DNA of 64,000 nucleotides from Rossellomorea aquimaris (GTDB lineage Bacteria; Bacillota; Bacilli; Bacillales; Bacillaceae_B), in NCBI RefSeq assembly GCF_020172085.1, contig NZ_JAIVAT010000005.1:124001-188000 (forward strand). The letters are read 5' to 3'. The notes beneath the pieces are model-generated. The model worked only from the letters and a program-made list of their open reading frames with translations. It was not told where the DNA came from and made no database searches. Below are positions 24,032 to 34,069 of this stretch, piece after piece (positions within the stretch are counted from its first letter, which is position 1; the number at the start of each line of letters is the position of its first letter). The translations under genes were made by a program, and so were the position numbers.

Positions 24032-25894
24032 TTAGCAGTATTCACAGAATTCAAGTTCTCGTTTGAGTTCATCTACATATTCTTTTGAGCCCGTGACAAT
24101 CAGGCGGTCATTCATGTGAAGCTCGGTATCTCCATGAGGTACGATGGAATCCTTTCCTCTAAAGATCCGGACAAAGATGACATCTCCGGTGAATGGGAAC
24201 TTCCGAAGGGTCATGCCTTCAAATTGGCTGTTTAACATCCGGATCTCATAAAGGGATGTTTCCTGATTTGTCAGGATGCTCATGACGGATGGTGACTCAA
24301 TGAGCGCCCTTAATAAAGCTTTGGTTGATAAGAATACGGAATACACTTCAATATCCTGATCACGCAGGCTTTCATGGAGGTCCGGACTTTCAACCCTTAC
24401 AATGACCCTGCCTACACCATATTCTTTTGCCGTGACGGCGAGGGTAGCATTCAACTCTTCATCACCAGTGGAAATCACAAGGATATCCGACTCGAAAATA
24501 TTCTTATCTTCCAAAGTCTCTAATTCATAATCATCGATCTCATTGATCGTAAACAGGGAATCAGCGATACTTCGATCTGATTTATCCTGTTTGGTATGAT
24601 ATAGAACCGGCTCATACAAGGAGGATTGAAGCTCTCTTGATACCGGCATGGTTAACTGATTGGCACCAAGGAATGTAATTTTCAGCTTCTTCTCTTTTGC
24701 ACTTTCCCTCGGGAAAAGCTTTTTGAAAATGATCGGTGTGATGATACATGTGATTACAGCCACTAAAATGAGGGTACCACTCATCTGAGCTGTAATAATC
24801 TCGATCCTTTCAGCGATTTTGGCAGCAGCAATCACCAATGATAAGGTTGATGTAAGGAGAAATGCTGAAGCAATTGTGGTTTTCGTATCATACCAGTACC
24901 TCAATAGGTAGACAGGGATGATCTTTGAAACCAGGAATGCCAGAACCAATAATGGAATGAGTAAGAGCATTTTCTTATCACTGAGCAGGGACCCAAGATC
25001 CAACTCGACGCCAATCATGACGAAGAAGATCGGAATGAGGAACCCGTAACCAAATGAGTCAAGCTTGTGAACCATTTCCTGATTTGGAGCAAGCAGTGAA
25101 ACCAGTACACCTGCAAGGAATGCCCCCAGGATATTTTCCGCCCCTACCGTCTCAGAAACCGCCACCAGTAAGATGATCAGTGTAAAGACGGCTCGTGTTC
25201 CGATTTGAACGGTTCCTGTCGACAAACTCTTGATGAAAGGATTGTTCTTCAACCTCTTCGCAAGGAAATATAACAGGAGTCCTACCCCGAACAATATCAG
25301 AAGGAGCCACATATTCCCATGTCCTTCTCCGTAAAGAGAAACGAACACAGCAAGTAGAATCATGGTCACAAGGTCTGCAATGACCGCTACAAGCAGGATG
25401 ATTTGCCCGATGGCACTTTTCATGATATGGGCTTCTTTGAGTGTTGGTACTACGACTCCAAGGGAAATCGTTGAAATGATCAACGTCATCAAGAACGCGT
25501 TATCGATGAGACCGAATAAGACAAATACATACGACAGACCAAGGGATACGAAGAATATTCCGATGAAAATAATGATCGCTAATTTCAGTCGATTCGGCTC
25601 TTCTTTACCACTCGGTAAAAGCTCTTTCTTCTTTTTCCCACCGGAAAAAGCGGTGAAATCTATTTCAAGTCCGCTTAAGAACATGAGGAAGATAAACCCT
25701 AGGGTAGATAATGTCTCAAGCCACATGTCCTGATGAACGAGATTAAATCCACTCTTCCCTATTACCAACCCCATAATAATTTCCGCAATAACGACCGGGA
25801 TGAAATTCAACTTGAATCGATGCAGTAAAATGGGAGTTAAAAAAGCTACAAGAATAACAATGACAAGTGATGCAACGGATGCATGTTGTTCCAT
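24032..25894 (-). CDS. yjbQ: CPA2 family cation:proton antiporter with RCK domains (YjbQ)
   Basis: A 620-residue monovalent cation/proton antiporter, probably K+ or Na+ for H+. About 12 membrane helices (residues 5-390) include GLVIGKSGFNLV and the ENILGAFLAGVLVSLLAPNQ region of the Na/H exchanger fold. The cytosolic part carries a TrkA-N-like domain (about 405-520, with ITFLGANQL) and a TrkA-C domain (about 540-615, with LHMNDRLIVTGSKEYVDEL), so transport is probably gated by a nucleotide. It matches B. subtilis YjbQ in position near prpE. The ATG follows GGAGG. Confidence 0.9.
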   Translation of the reverse strand: MEQHASVASLVIVILVAFLTPILLHRFKLNFIPVVIAEIIMGLVIGKSGFNLVHQDMWLETLSTLGFIFLMFLSGLEIDFTAFSGGKKKKELLPSGKEEPNRLKLAIIIFIGIFFVSLGLSYVFVLFGLIDNAFLMTLIISTISLGVVVPTLKEAHIMKSAIGQIILLVAVIADLVTMILLAVFVSLYGEGHGNMWLLLILFGVGLLLYFLAKRLKNNPFIKSLSTGTVQIGTRAVFTLIILLVAVSETVGAENILGAFLAGVLVSLLAPNQEMVHKLDSFGYGFLIPIFFVMIGVELDLGSLLSDKKMLLLIPLLVLAFLVSKIIPVYLLRYWYDTKTTIASAFLLTSTLSLVIAAAKIAERIEIITAQMSGTLILVAVITCIITPIIFKKLFPRESAKEKKLKITFLGANQLTMPVSRELQSSLYEPVLYHTKQDKSDRSIADSLFTINEIDDYELETLEDKNIFESDILVISTGDEELNATLAVTAKEYGVGRVIVRVESPDLHESLRDQDIEVYSVFLSTKALLRALIESPSVMSILTNQETSLYEIRMLNSQFEGMTLRKFPFTGDVIFVRIFRGKDSIVPHGDTELHMNDRLIVTGSKEYVDELKRELEFCEYC

Positions 25895-25915
25895 TCATTC
25901 CTCCCCCTCTTCTCT

Positions 25916-27313
25916 TTATATTAAATAGTTCATAAACATTGTCGCTAAGCCAAGATATATCAAGGTACTGATGACATCATTAATCGTCGTGATAAAAGGA
26001 CCGGAAGCGACAGCCGGGTCTACTTTTAGCTTGTGCATAAGGAGAGGCACTAATGTACCTGCGAGTGTTGCAACGAACAGTGAGATCAACACGGATACAC
26101 CAATAAGGATTCCTAAGAAGAATTCACCTTTCCACACATACACAATGACGCTGACAACAATCCCGCACGTTGTGCCTGTAATGAGTCCGGTACCCGCCTC
26201 CCGGATGATCAGGGACATCTTGTTCTCCTTCTCCAGGTCACCTGTTGCAATTCCCCTCACCGCAACGGCCAGTGCCTGAGTTCCCGTATTTCCAGCCATA
26301 CCGGCAATCAATGGGATAAATACGGCCAGAATCGCCACTTTATCCAGAGTATTTTCAAACCGGCCTATGAGGCTCGCTGTGAACATTCCTAAGAATAATA
26401 AGGCAATCAGCCAAGGAAGACGTTTCTTTGCTGCATTAATAGGGCTTCGGTCAATGGAATCTAAATCGGCGATACCGGCAAGTTTGGAGTAGTCATCGGA
26501 AGCTTCTTCTTCCATGACATCCATGATGTCATCGACAGTAATGATTCCAAGAAGGTGGTGCTGAAAATCAACAACGGGCAGAGCAAGGAAGTCATAATCC
26601 TTCATTTGTCGTGCGACCGCTTCCTGATCTTCACTGACCCCTACAGACATGACACGGCCACTCATAATTTCACCGATCATGACATCATCGTGGCTAATGA
26701 TCAAATCTCTGAGGGAAATAACCCCTACAAGCTTTTTATCATCATCGACTACATAGATATAATAAATCGTTTCGGCATTAGGGGCTTCATTTTTCAAAAT
26801 ATACATGGCCGAACGCACGGTCTGATTTTGGGAAATGGCCACAAACTCAGTGGTCATGATACTTCCGGCTGTATACTCTTCATAGTGCAGTAATTCTTTG
26901 ATTTCTTTCGCCGATTCATCATCCATGATTGTCAGATAACTGACAACTTGATCTTTATCCAATTCATTCAAGACATCCACAGCGTCATCGGCATACATAT
27001 TAGATAGCATTTCGGCTGCATATGTAGGGTTCATCTCGGCTAAAATATCCTGATAATCCTCTTCATCTATATCCAGGCTCTCAAAAAGCTCTGCCATTTC
27101 TTCCGGTGAAAGATAATGGTACAAACGGTTTCTCAAATCTTCATCTATTTTAGAGAAAAATTTCGCTTGGTCATAAGAGTGCAATTGAACGAATTCTGAT
27201 CGAAATAAATCCAGGTCTTCTTCTTGAAGGGCTCTAATGAGAAGATCTTCATCGTACATTTCTTTTTCCTGCTTTTCTCTATCTTTTTCCTGTTCTTGAG
27301 TCACCTCAGACAT
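25916..27313 (-). CDS. mgtE: Magnesium transporter MgtE
   Basis: A 465-residue homodimeric Mg2+ channel. Residues about 20-140 form the superhelical N domain, two CBS domains follow (about 145-270, with EIMSGRVMSV and GIITVDDIMDVMEEEASDDY), then five membrane helices with IPLIAGMAGNTGTQALAVAVRG and DPAVASGPFITTINDV lining the pore. The N and CBS domains sense cytosolic Mg2+. I prefer the ATG at 27313, 6 nt from AGAGGGTG; a GTG three codons earlier abuts the same site. No M-box riboswitch was seen in the 230 bp between it and prpE. Confidence 0.95.
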   Translation of the reverse strand: MSEVTQEQEKDREKQEKEMYDEDLLIRALQEEDLDLFRSEFVQLHSYDQAKFFSKIDEDLRNRLYHYLSPEEMAELFESLDIDEEDYQDILAEMNPTYAAEMLSNMYADDAVDVLNELDKDQVVSYLTIMDDESAKEIKELLHYEEYTAGSIMTTEFVAISQNQTVRSAMYILKNEAPNAETIYYIYVVDDDKKLVGVISLRDLIISHDDVMIGEIMSGRVMSVGVSEDQEAVARQMKDYDFLALPVVDFQHHLLGIITVDDIMDVMEEEASDDYSKLAGIADLDSIDRSPINAAKKRLPWLIALLFLGMFTASLIGRFENTLDKVAILAVFIPLIAGMAGNTGTQALAVAVRGIATGDLEKENKMSLIIREAGTGLITGTTCGIVVSVIVYVWKGEFFLGILIGVSVLISLFVATLAGTLVPLLMHKLKVDPAVASGPFITTINDVISTLIYLGLATMFMNYLI

Positions 27314-27544
27314 CAAAGACACCCTCTTTCTTATCTTAATTTGTATATAGTCTTAATAATACTAGCAAATCTTGAGACGATTGTCTCTGATGAAATCATA
27401 ACCATATGTGTATGACTTTCGTTTATTATGTAATAATAACCCCTGTCGAATACGAAACGCACGATTTGAATACTGAATCATTAATATGTCATAAAATACG
27501 GCAAAAGAAAAGAAAAAAGGTACTCTTTAGAAAGAAGGTTGAGG

Positions 27545-28282
27545 ATGAAAATTGATATTATCGGTGATGTTCACGGCTGTTATCATGAGTTAAGAGAATT
27601 AACGATGAAGCTGGGATATGAATGGAGTACCGGGATCCCCATTCATCCTGAAGGAAGAATGCTTGGCTTTGTGGGAGATTTGACCGATCGGGGACATCAT
27701 TCCATTAAGACAATTGCCACTGTATTTGAATTGTTTCAAAGGGATTCCGTTCATTATGTCCCTGGTAATCACTGCAATAAACTCTACCGCTATTTCTTAG
27801 GCAACAACGTAAAAATCCTTCACGGCCTGGAAACAACGGTGGCTGAGCTTAGCGCCTTACCTCCGAAGGAAAGAAATCGATATCGGGATATGTTCATTGA
27901 ACTATATGAACAATCCCCATTGTATAAAGTATTGGATCATGGACGCCTCATTATTGCTCATGCAGGCATCAAGGAAGAGTTAATAGGTAAACAGAGCAAT
28001 CGGGTCAAAACCTTTGTCCTATACGGGGATATTACCGGAGAGAAGAATGAAGACGGCACGCCTGTCCGAAAAGATTGGGCCCGTGACTATAAAGGGGACC
28101 CTTGGATTATATATGGTCATACACCCGTGAAAGAACCACGGATTTTGAACAAAACAGCGAATATTGACACAGGTGCTGTCTTCGGTGGGAAGCTTTCTGC
28201 TTTAAGATATCCAGAAATCGAGGTAGTTAGTGTACCCTCTACCATGCCCTTTGTGGAAGAGAAATTCAGGGAATTAGAATGA
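27545..28282 (+). CDS. prpE: Bis(5'-nucleosyl)-tetraphosphatase PrpE
   Basis: A 245-residue metallophosphoesterase of the PPP family. The motifs GDVHGCY, GDLTDRG and GNHCN near the start, and later HAG and YGHTP, are all present. B. subtilis PrpE splits diadenosine tetraphosphate asymmetrically and has been linked to phosphatase activity in spore germination. The preferred ATG (27545) lies 6 nt after GAAGG; a TTG two codons earlier lacks spacing. It is transcribed away from mgtE and converges on the yjbO group. Confidence 0.92.
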   Translation: MKIDIIGDVHGCYHELRELTMKLGYEWSTGIPIHPEGRMLGFVGDLTDRGHHSIKTIATVFELFQRDSVHYVPGNHCNKLYRYFLGNNVKILHGLETTVAELSALPPKERNRYRDMFIELYEQSPLYKVLDHGRLIIAHAGIKEELIGKQSNRVKTFVLYGDITGEKNEDGTPVRKDWARDYKGDPWIIYGHTPVKEPRILNKTANIDTGAVFGGKLSALRYPEIEVVSVPSTMPFVEEKFRELE

Positions 28283-28304
28283 TGCACTACATGTATATAC
28301 TAAA

Positions 28305-28341
28305 AAGAGACCCTTTTCAGTCTAACCGAAAAGGGTCTCTT
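28305..28341. terminator. Bidirectional terminator overlapping the end of yjbO
   Basis: AAGAGACCCTTTTC (28305-28318) pairs perfectly with its complement at 28328-28341. The yjbO stop codon (28317-28319) lies at the edge of the loop, so the last codons of the gene form one arm. U-rich tails occur on both strands. Confidence 0.85.
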
Positions 28342-29234
28342 CTCTTTTGATGATCAAGCAGTGCCCTCATATCACTAGGCATCGGGACCTCCAGGCTCAG
28401 CCAAGATTTACGGATAGGGTGAAAAAAATGTAACCTTCGACAATGAAGGGCCTGTCTGCCTATCAGCTTTACACTTCCCCCATATAAATCATCTCCAGCT
28501 AGAGGATGTCCGATAAATGACATATGAACCCTTATTTGATGGGTTCTGCCGGTTTCCAGTCTTAACTCAATATGGGCAAAATCAAGGAACTGTTCCACCA
28601 CCCTATAATGGGTTAAAGCAAATTGCCCGTCTGACCGCACCTCTCTTTCAATGATGCTGTCGGACTTTCGGCCGATTCGCTCTTCAATCATTCCCGAAAT
28701 GTCCAACTCCCCTTCAGCGAAAGCTTCATATGTCCTTTGGATTTCCCTTTCTTTCTGCTGAAGGCTGAATAGATGATGAACATGCCTGTGTTTTGCCACC
28801 AGGACCAGTCCGGAAGTGTCTTTATCCAACCGGGTAACGATATGTACCGTAGACATAATGTCTTTAACTTCGAAATATCCCAAGATCGCATTTGCCAGGC
28901 TTCCTGTCGGTTCATCTTTCGTGGGAATGGTTTTCATCCCCCAGGGTTTGTCAACGACAAGAACATCATTGTCTTCATAAAGAATAGACAGGGGGATATC
29001 TTCCGCCACTAACGTCTTACTCGGCTTCTCTACAGGAAAACTCACCTTTAGAAGATCTCCTGACGAAAGAGGATAGCGAACATTTTCTTCCTTACCATTG
29101 ATAGTGATGGATCCTCCGTCAAACTTGACAGACGTCAAAGTCCGCTTTGAAATCTGCTGATCCATAAGAAACTCTCTCATTAACTTCCCTTCATACGTAG
29201 AAGGAATGCTCCATTCTAGTGAAAAACCGCTCAT
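28317..29234 (-). CDS. yjbO: RluA/RluD family pseudouridine synthase (YjbO)
   Basis: A 305-residue pseudouridine synthase that isomerises uridines in rRNA or tRNA. The N-terminal S4-like region (about 15-70) precedes the catalytic domain, with the strand DNDVLVVDKPWGM, the catalytic aspartate in HIVTRLDKDTSGLV and the substrate motif LETGRTHQIRVHM plus GHPLAGDDLYGG. Exact target bases are unknown. It is the last gene of the yjbL-relQ-nadF-yjbO group, 14 nt after nadF, as in B. subtilis. Confidence 0.92.
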   Translation of the reverse strand: MSGFSLEWSIPSTYEGKLMREFLMDQQISKRTLTSVKFDGGSITINGKEENVRYPLSSGDLLKVSFPVEKPSKTLVAEDIPLSILYEDNDVLVVDKPWGMKTIPTKDEPTGSLANAILGYFEVKDIMSTVHIVTRLDKDTSGLVLVAKHRHVHHLFSLQQKEREIQRTYEAFAEGELDISGMIEERIGRKSDSIIEREVRSDGQFALTHYRVVEQFLDFAHIELRLETGRTHQIRVHMSFIGHPLAGDDLYGGSVKLIGRQALHCRRLHFFHPIRKSWLSLEVPMPSDMRALLDHQKRRDPFRLD

Positions 29235-29248
29235 CCTAATACCTGCCC

Positions 29249-30046
29249 TTATTCATCCGCTACAAATGAATCATGGACACGTTTCCAGAACGGGAAGGGG
29301 CGGAAGCGGGCAAAACGAATTTTCTCATCCGCAACACGATACTGAATGCTCTTCACATCTTTATGAAGGAGAGAAAGATGATCGATCGTCACCAGGAAAT
29401 CCGGTCCATTCACTGGTTTCAGCATGCACGTATGATGCGCAGGTAAAATGAGCGGTGACCCGATGGTTCGGAAAACCCGATTATTGATGGACGCCATTTC
29501 AGCAAATTGAATGGCCGGTAATGACGGGTGAATGATTGCTCCACCCAGTGCCTTATTATAAGCTGTACTTCCGGATGGAGTTGATAGACAAAGGCCGTCC
29601 CCTCTAAAGCGCTCAAAATGCTGCCCCCTGATTTCCACGTCCATGACAAGGGTCCCTTCAACGCTTTTGACCGTTGATTCATTCAAAGCAAGATATCGGG
29701 TTTCCTTTCCACCATGCTGATAACGGATAATCGTTTCCAAGAGTGGATATTCAATGATCTGATAGGGTGTCTTAGCAATGGCTATGACGAGTTTCTCGAT
29801 CTCCTCTGGCACCCAGTCAGCATAGAAGCCGAGATGCCCCGTATGTACACCGACAAATGCCGTCTTATCCAGCCTGGATCGATAGCGGTGAAATGCATAA
29901 AGAAGCGTGCCATCCCCGCCAACGGAAATGACGATATCCGGTTGATCATCATCATAGATCAAGTTGAAATCTTGTAGATACGTTCTCATTTTATGCATTA
30001 AGGTATTAGACTTCGAATCACCTTTTGATGTTATCGCGAACTTCAT
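29249..30046 (-). CDS. nadF: NAD kinase
   Basis: A 265-residue enzyme that phosphorylates NAD to NADP. The NAD kinase signatures are clear: [13 protein letters not shown] with the GGDG motif near residue 43, [13 protein letters not shown], the ALNE motif near residue 122 and [15 protein letters not shown]. It corresponds to PpnKA/YjbN of B. subtilis. It lies between relQ (18 nt upstream) and yjbO (14 nt downstream) in one operon. Confidence 0.95.
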   Translation of the reverse strand: MKFAITSKGDSKSNTLMHKMRTYLQDFNLIYDDDQPDIVISVGGDGTLLYAFHRYRSRLDKTAFVGVHTGHLGFYADWVPEEIEKLVIAIAKTPYQIIEYPLLETIIRYQHGGKETRYLALNESTVKSVEGTLVMDVEIRGQHFERFRGDGLCLSTPSGSTAYNKALGGAIIHPSLPAIQFAEMASINNRVFRTIGSPLILPAHHTCMLKPVNGPDFLVTIDHLSLLHKDVKSIQYRVADEKIRFARFRPFPFWKRVHDSFVADE

Positions 30047-30064
30047 ACGTATACCCCTTTCAAA

Positions 30065-30721
30065 TCACTGCTGTTTTGGTTCAGGATTTTCTCTCCGTTG
30101 ATCCTTTTCTTTTTTATTCGTGAAAATGACTTGGGCTTCCTGGATCTCCTCACGGATCAAACTCATTTCCTCATCAAGCCTAAAAGCCGCTTCAGCAGCT
30201 CGTTGTATCCGGAGACGTACTTGTTCAGGAATTTGACCACTATACTTATAATTCAATGAATGCTCGATCGTCGCCCAAAAATTCATGGATAGCGTTCTGA
30301 TTTGAATTTCTACCAAGATGTTTTTCTCACCCTGAATGGTTTGCACGGGATAGTCTATGACAATATGATAGGATCGGTAGCCACTTGGTTTTTTGTGGGT
30401 TACATAGTCCCTTTCTTCTATGATTTTAAAATCATTCCGGCTCCGAAGTTTTTCCACGACGATATGAATATCATCAACGAATTGACACATCATCCTGAGT
30501 CCTGCGATATCCTGCATTTCTGTTTCAATATTCGATAGCTTGATTCCTTTTTGATTCGCCTTATCAAGAATACTTGCGATGGGTTTTACCCTGCCTGTGA
30601 CAAATTCAATGGGAGAATGTGTGTTGTGGAGTTCATATTCTCCCCTCATCCCTTTAAGCTTAATCTTTAATTCGTCTACAGCCTGCTTGTAGGGAGCTAA
30701 AAATTGTTCCCAGTGATTCAT
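30065..30721 (-). CDS. relQ: Small alarmone synthetase RelQ (GTP pyrophosphokinase)
   Basis: A 218-residue single-domain (p)ppGpp synthetase that transfers pyrophosphate from ATP to GTP or GDP, forming a tetramer. The synthetase signatures are SPIEFVTGRVKPIASI, QDIAGLRMMCQFVDDI, KPSGYRSYHIVIDYPV and EIQIRTLSMNFWATIEHSLNYKYSG. No HD hydrolase domain exists. The ATG at 30721 follows GAGGTGAGGGGA and matches the B. subtilis start; an upstream start at 30748 has no site. The neighbours nadF and yjbO lie downstream on the same transcript. Confidence 0.95.
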   Translation of the reverse strand: MNHWEQFLAPYKQAVDELKIKLKGMRGEYELHNTHSPIEFVTGRVKPIASILDKANQKGIKLSNIETEMQDIAGLRMMCQFVDDIHIVVEKLRSRNDFKIIEERDYVTHKKPSGYRSYHIVIDYPVQTIQGEKNILVEIQIRTLSMNFWATIEHSLNYKYSGQIPEQVRLRIQRAAEAAFRLDEEMSLIREEIQEAQVIFTNKKEKDQRRENPEPKQQ

Positions 30722-30737
30722 TCCCCTCACCTCTCGC

Positions 30738-31112
30738 CTACTTTTCAAGAAATACCTTTTCTACCTTTTCAACCATTTCGTCACCGTAGTTCCCGTTTCC
30801 TTCTATATTCTCTACTAGATAGTCAAGTTCTTCTGTGAATTGATCCAATTCAAGTGAAACATGTTCACTTTTTGCTACGACTGCCGCTTTTTCCTTTAAT
30901 GCTTTTTTCAATTCCGGCCAGATTGACTCTTCCAGATATAAGTACACATATTCCTCTTCGTTTTCTGTTAAATACACGAAAGCATAGCGATCGGAATCTG
31001 CAATGATCTGACAGGCAGCCGTTGTATCTTGAATGAGATCGACCTGGTCCGTATGTAAGTATAATGTACCGTTTTCATATGTTGTGTGTTGAAATTGAAC
31101 AATTTTCCTCAT
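30738..31112 (-). CDS. yjbL: YjbL-type protein of unknown function
   Basis: An acidic protein of about 124 residues, first gene of the relQ operon, in the position of B. subtilis yjbL. The first half is beta-rich (IVQFQHTTYENGTLYLHTDQV, YAFVYLTENEEEYVYLYLEES) and the second half helical (WPELKKALKEKAAVVAK, LDQFTEELDYLVENI). There are no catalytic motifs I can name. Starts are uncertain: TTG 31139, ATG 31124 (touching GGAAGG) or ATG 31112 (12 nt away); I use the last. Confidence 0.7.
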   Translation of the reverse strand: MRKIVQFQHTTYENGTLYLHTDQVDLIQDTTAACQIIADSDRYAFVYLTENEEEYVYLYLEESIWPELKKALKEKAAVVAKSEHVSLELDQFTEELDYLVENIEGNGNYGDEMVEKVEKVFLEK

Positions 31113-31241
31113 GCGTTTCTTCATCCTTCCATTAAACAATCAGTATCATTTTAACATAATACAACCAATTCATCTAAACATTGAAGTTCCCAATTATTAA
31201 AGAGATAATAGAAGAAGTTTGTAAGGAAAGGATGCTTACGC

Positions 31242-31829
31242 ATGGCACAGGAAATAGAAATAGAATTCAAGAATCTCGTAACAGAAGAGGAATTCAACCG
31301 CTTGACCTCTCACTTTCATATTAAGGAAGAGGATTTCATCTCTCAGGACAATCACTATTTTGATACTCCGGATCATCAATTAAAAGAGAAACAATCTGCA
31401 CTAAGAATCCGGGAGAAAAACGGGAAGTATACGTTAACACTAAAGACCCCTTTTAACGAAGATCTTTTAGAAACGAATCAATCCTTATCGAAAAGCCAAG
31501 CAGACTCTCTCCTAGGGGAAGGGACATTTCCAATAGGGGAAGTCAAAGATGTATTGAAGTCACTTTCTGTTTCTTGCACTGCACTCCAACACTTCGGGAC
31601 ACTTTCAACAAACAGGGCAGAAATGAACTATAGAGATGGACTACTTGTTTTCGATAAAAGTTCTTACCTTCATAAAGAAGACTACGAGCTTGAATTTGAA
31701 GTGAAGGAACGTAAATCGGGTGAAGAGATATTTCTTGATTTATTGAAACAGCATCACATTCCAATAAGAAAAACGGACAATAAAATCAAACGTTTTTACT
31801 TGGAGAAATTAAAACAGGAAGAGTCTTGA
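31242..31829 (+). CDS. yjbK: CYTH domain protein (YjbK)
   Basis: A 195-residue triphosphate tunnel enzyme family protein. The defining ExExK signature occurs in EIEIEFKNL at residues 4-12, and later charged strands (SALRIREKNGKYTLTLKTP, EFEVKERK) line the tunnel. Bacterial members hydrolyse inorganic triphosphate or thiamine triphosphate with divalent metals. It is divergent from the yjbL-relQ operon and followed after 48 nt by the transglycosylase gene, as in B. subtilis. Confidence 0.9.
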   Translation: MAQEIEIEFKNLVTEEEFNRLTSHFHIKEEDFISQDNHYFDTPDHQLKEKQSALRIREKNGKYTLTLKTPFNEDLLETNQSLSKSQADSLLGEGTFPIGEVKDVLKSLSVSCTALQHFGTLSTNRAEMNYRDGLLVFDKSSYLHKEDYELEFEVKERKSGEEIFLDLLKQHHIPIRKTDNKIKRFYLEKLKQEES

Positions 31830-31877
31830 CCGATATAAGTATAAGAGTAGCAGTTTACGAAATGAGGAGTCTTTCAC

Positions 31878-32519
31878 ATGAATGTTCAGCAATTGAAAAC
31901 GATGATGGAGCTCAAAGCATTGAACAGCTTAGGTTCAGTTTCTTCGATTCAAGATACAAGCAGTCAATCGAATGATCTGTTTCAACAATTATTAACAGAA
32001 GCCCTTCATTCAAGCACAAATTCCAAGAACATGAATCAATCTCTTGGAGCCGTCAATGAAGCCTGGCGTATTAAGTCAGCCTTATCAGTGACGCCAAGCA
32101 TCCATCCGCAGTCCATTGTGAACAATGCTTACCTGGCTGCACCACAGGAGATCGATGAAATCATCACACGAGCGGCTGATCATTATGGTATGCCTAAAAA
32201 ACTGATTCAATCCGTCATTAAACAGGAATCCAATTTCAATCCTGGTGCCGTCAGTCCCGCAGGGGCCGCAGGGTTAATGCAGCTCATGCCAAGCACTGCA
32301 AGAGGTCTTGGAGTCACCAATATTTTCGATCCTGAAGAAAATGTATTTGCAGGTACGAAGTATTTAAAGCAAATGCTTGATAAATATAACGGGGACATCC
32401 ACCTTGCCCTGGCAGCCTACAACGCCGGCCCTGGTAACGTTGATAAATATCAAGGTATCCCACCGTTTAAAGAAACAACCGCATATGTTAAGAAAGTGAC
32501 AGATCACTATTTTGCCTAA
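31878..32519 (+). CDS. cwlQ: Lytic transglycosylase (YjbJ/CwlQ type)
   Basis: A 213-residue protein with a C-terminal SLT domain (about 92-212) that cleaves the glycan strand of peptidoglycan. The catalytic glutamate is E117 in [16 protein letters not shown], followed by [15 protein letters not shown] and the AYNAGPGNV motif. There is no obvious signal peptide; residues 1-90 are polar. B. subtilis CwlQ (YjbJ) is bifunctional (muramidase and transglycosylase). The ATG has GAGGAG upstream, and a terminator follows. Confidence 0.9.
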   Translation: MNVQQLKTMMELKALNSLGSVSSIQDTSSQSNDLFQQLLTEALHSSTNSKNMNQSLGAVNEAWRIKSALSVTPSIHPQSIVNNAYLAAPQEIDEIITRAADHYGMPKKLIQSVIKQESNFNPGAVSPAGAAGLMQLMPSTARGLGVTNIFDPEENVFAGTKYLKQMLDKYNGDIHLALAAYNAGPGNVDKYQGIPPFKETTAYVKKVTDHYFA

Positions 32520-32533
32520 TGGTCCGTCTTCTT

Positions 32534-32575
32534 GGCAAGGCACTCCTCCCCTTTGAGGTCGGCCTTGCCTTTTTG
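32534..32575 (+). terminator. Terminator after cwlQ
   Basis: GGCAAGGC (32534-32541) pairs with GCCTTGCC (32562-32569), with partial pairing inside, and five T follow. The remaining gap to 32773 holds only the upstream region of the globin gene. Confidence 0.78.
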
Positions 32576-32773
32576 ATACAAGCCGTATGGTTCATTAGAC
32601 CCCCCTCGCCTCTTGTGTCAAATCATCATTCATTCAGACAAAACAGGATAGAAACATAAAAGGAGGCTACACTAATTTAGGAATAATCAGGCAGATGTAA
32701 GACTATTTGTTTGAGATATAGATTAATGCTTGCTAGAATGAACATACAATCTAAGTAAAAAGGAGTCATTCTT

Positions 32774-33175
32774 ATGGTCGAGAAACCACAAATGCCCTAT
32801 AACCTTATCGGCGAAAAGAAACTCTCCATGCTCGTTGAAGCTTTTTATGAAAGAGTATCCAATCATCCTGAGTTGTCACCAATTTTCCCGGATGACTTAA
32901 CCGAGACATCACGTAAACAAAAGCAATTCTTAACTCAATATTTAGGTGGTCCTGCACTTTATACCGAGGAGCATGGACATCCTATGCTGCGTGCCAGGCA
33001 TCTTCCATTTCCAATTACAGAAGAAAGGGCTAAAGCTTGGTTAAGCTGTATGCATGAGGCTATGAATGAAGTCGATCTAGAGGGTCCAGTAAGGGATGAC
33101 TTTTTTCACAGACTCGTTTTAACTGCCCATCACATGGTAAATACGGATTCTACCAAGGGTTCTGCCATTGACTAG
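32774..33175 (+). CDS. yjbI: Group II truncated hemoglobin (YjbI)
   Basis: A 133-residue trHbO-type globin that binds heme and oxygen. The N-terminal PYNLIGEKKLSMLVEAFYERV, the FLTQYLGGPALYTEEHGHPMLRARHLPFPI stretch with the proximal histidine in RHLPF, and the WLSCMHEAM helix are typical. B. subtilis YjbI is thought to protect against protein oxidation. AAGGAG precedes the ATG. It overlaps the spxH start by 8 nt, so the two are co-transcribed and probably translationally coupled. Confidence 0.93.
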   Translation: MVEKPQMPYNLIGEKKLSMLVEAFYERVSNHPELSPIFPDDLTETSRKQKQFLTQYLGGPALYTEEHGHPMLRARHLPFPITEERAKAWLSCMHEAMNEVDLEGPVRDDFFHRLVLTAHHMVNTDSTKGSAID

Positions 33176-34034
33176 GACAAATAGCTGGCATCACCTTAAA
33201 GGGTGCGGTCGTGAGAAGAAACCTCTGGAAATATATATGTTTGTTGACCCTCTTTGCCCGGAGTGCTGGGCACTAGAACCAATCTTAAAGAAGCTGCATA
33301 TCGAGTACGGTCAGTACTTTCGTATACGGTATATCCTAAGCGGCCAACTCGCCTCTTTGAATTTGGCGACCAAAAGGAAGCAGGAAGATCTGGCACAACA
33401 ATGGGATAAAACGGCAAGTCGCTCCGGGATGTCGTGCGATGGAAGCCTGTGGATCGATAATCCGATTGATTCACCCTATCTCGCATCTTTTGCCATCAAA
33501 GCAGCAGAACTTCAAGGTAAACACTCGGGTATTCGCTTCCTTCGTTTTTTACAGGAACGGTTATTCCTGCAGAAACAAGACATTTCGAACATCGACGTTC
33601 TGAAGGAATGTGCCCGGGCAGCAAAGCTTGATCTGAGCGAATTCATGAACGATATTAACTCTTCTACTGCATCAAAGGCGTTTCAATGTGACGTCAAGAT
33701 TACATCGGAAATGGAAGTGGATGAAATTCCGACCCTGGTCTTTTTTAATGAAAATATCGAGGATGAGGGATTAAAGATCACCGGTTTGTATTCTTATGAG
33801 GTGTATGTTCATATTATTGAAGAAATGCTTACAACAAAGCCTGAGAAGCAGCCTTTGCCCCCACTTGAGGTTTTCATGAAGTATTATCGGGTGGTTGCAT
33901 CGAAGGAAATTGCCGTAGTGTATGATCTATCTATAGAAGAAGTTGAAAAGCAAATGAAGAAATGGACACTTCAGCAAAAAGTAAAAAAACTTCCGGCAAA
34001 GCACGGAACCTTTTGGAAATATATCAATCAATAA
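33168..34034 (+). CDS. spxH: ClpXP adaptor protein SpxH (YjbH)
   Basis: A 288-residue DsbA-like adaptor that delivers the regulator Spx to ClpXP for degradation. The thioredoxin-fold part has KKPLEIYMFVDPLCPECW with the CPEC pair at 30-33, and the middle conserves SRSGMSCDGSLW and SFAIKAAELQGKHSG. A winged-like C-terminal part (VASKEIAVVYDLSIEEVEKQM) follows. Translation appears to start at TTG inside the end of yjbI, with AAGGG 8 nt upstream. Its client Spx is encoded 6 kb away in this window. Confidence 0.93.
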   Translation: MTRTNSWHHLKGCGREKKPLEIYMFVDPLCPECWALEPILKKLHIEYGQYFRIRYILSGQLASLNLATKRKQEDLAQQWDKTASRSGMSCDGSLWIDNPIDSPYLASFAIKAAELQGKHSGIRFLRFLQERLFLQKQDISNIDVLKECARAAKLDLSEFMNDINSSTASKAFQCDVKITSEMEVDEIPTLVFFNENIEDEGLKITGLYSYEVYVHIIEEMLTTKPEKQPLPPLEVFMKYYRVVASKEIAVVYDLSIEEVEKQMKKWTLQQKVKKLPAKHGTFWKYINQ

Positions 34035-34069
34035 TTATTGTAGTATAATTAAATCTTCATAAAACAAGA

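Noticed and set aside
27314..27544. Possible M-box riboswitch upstream of mgtE
   Set aside because: No conserved M-box blocks or terminator were seen between mgtE and prpE.
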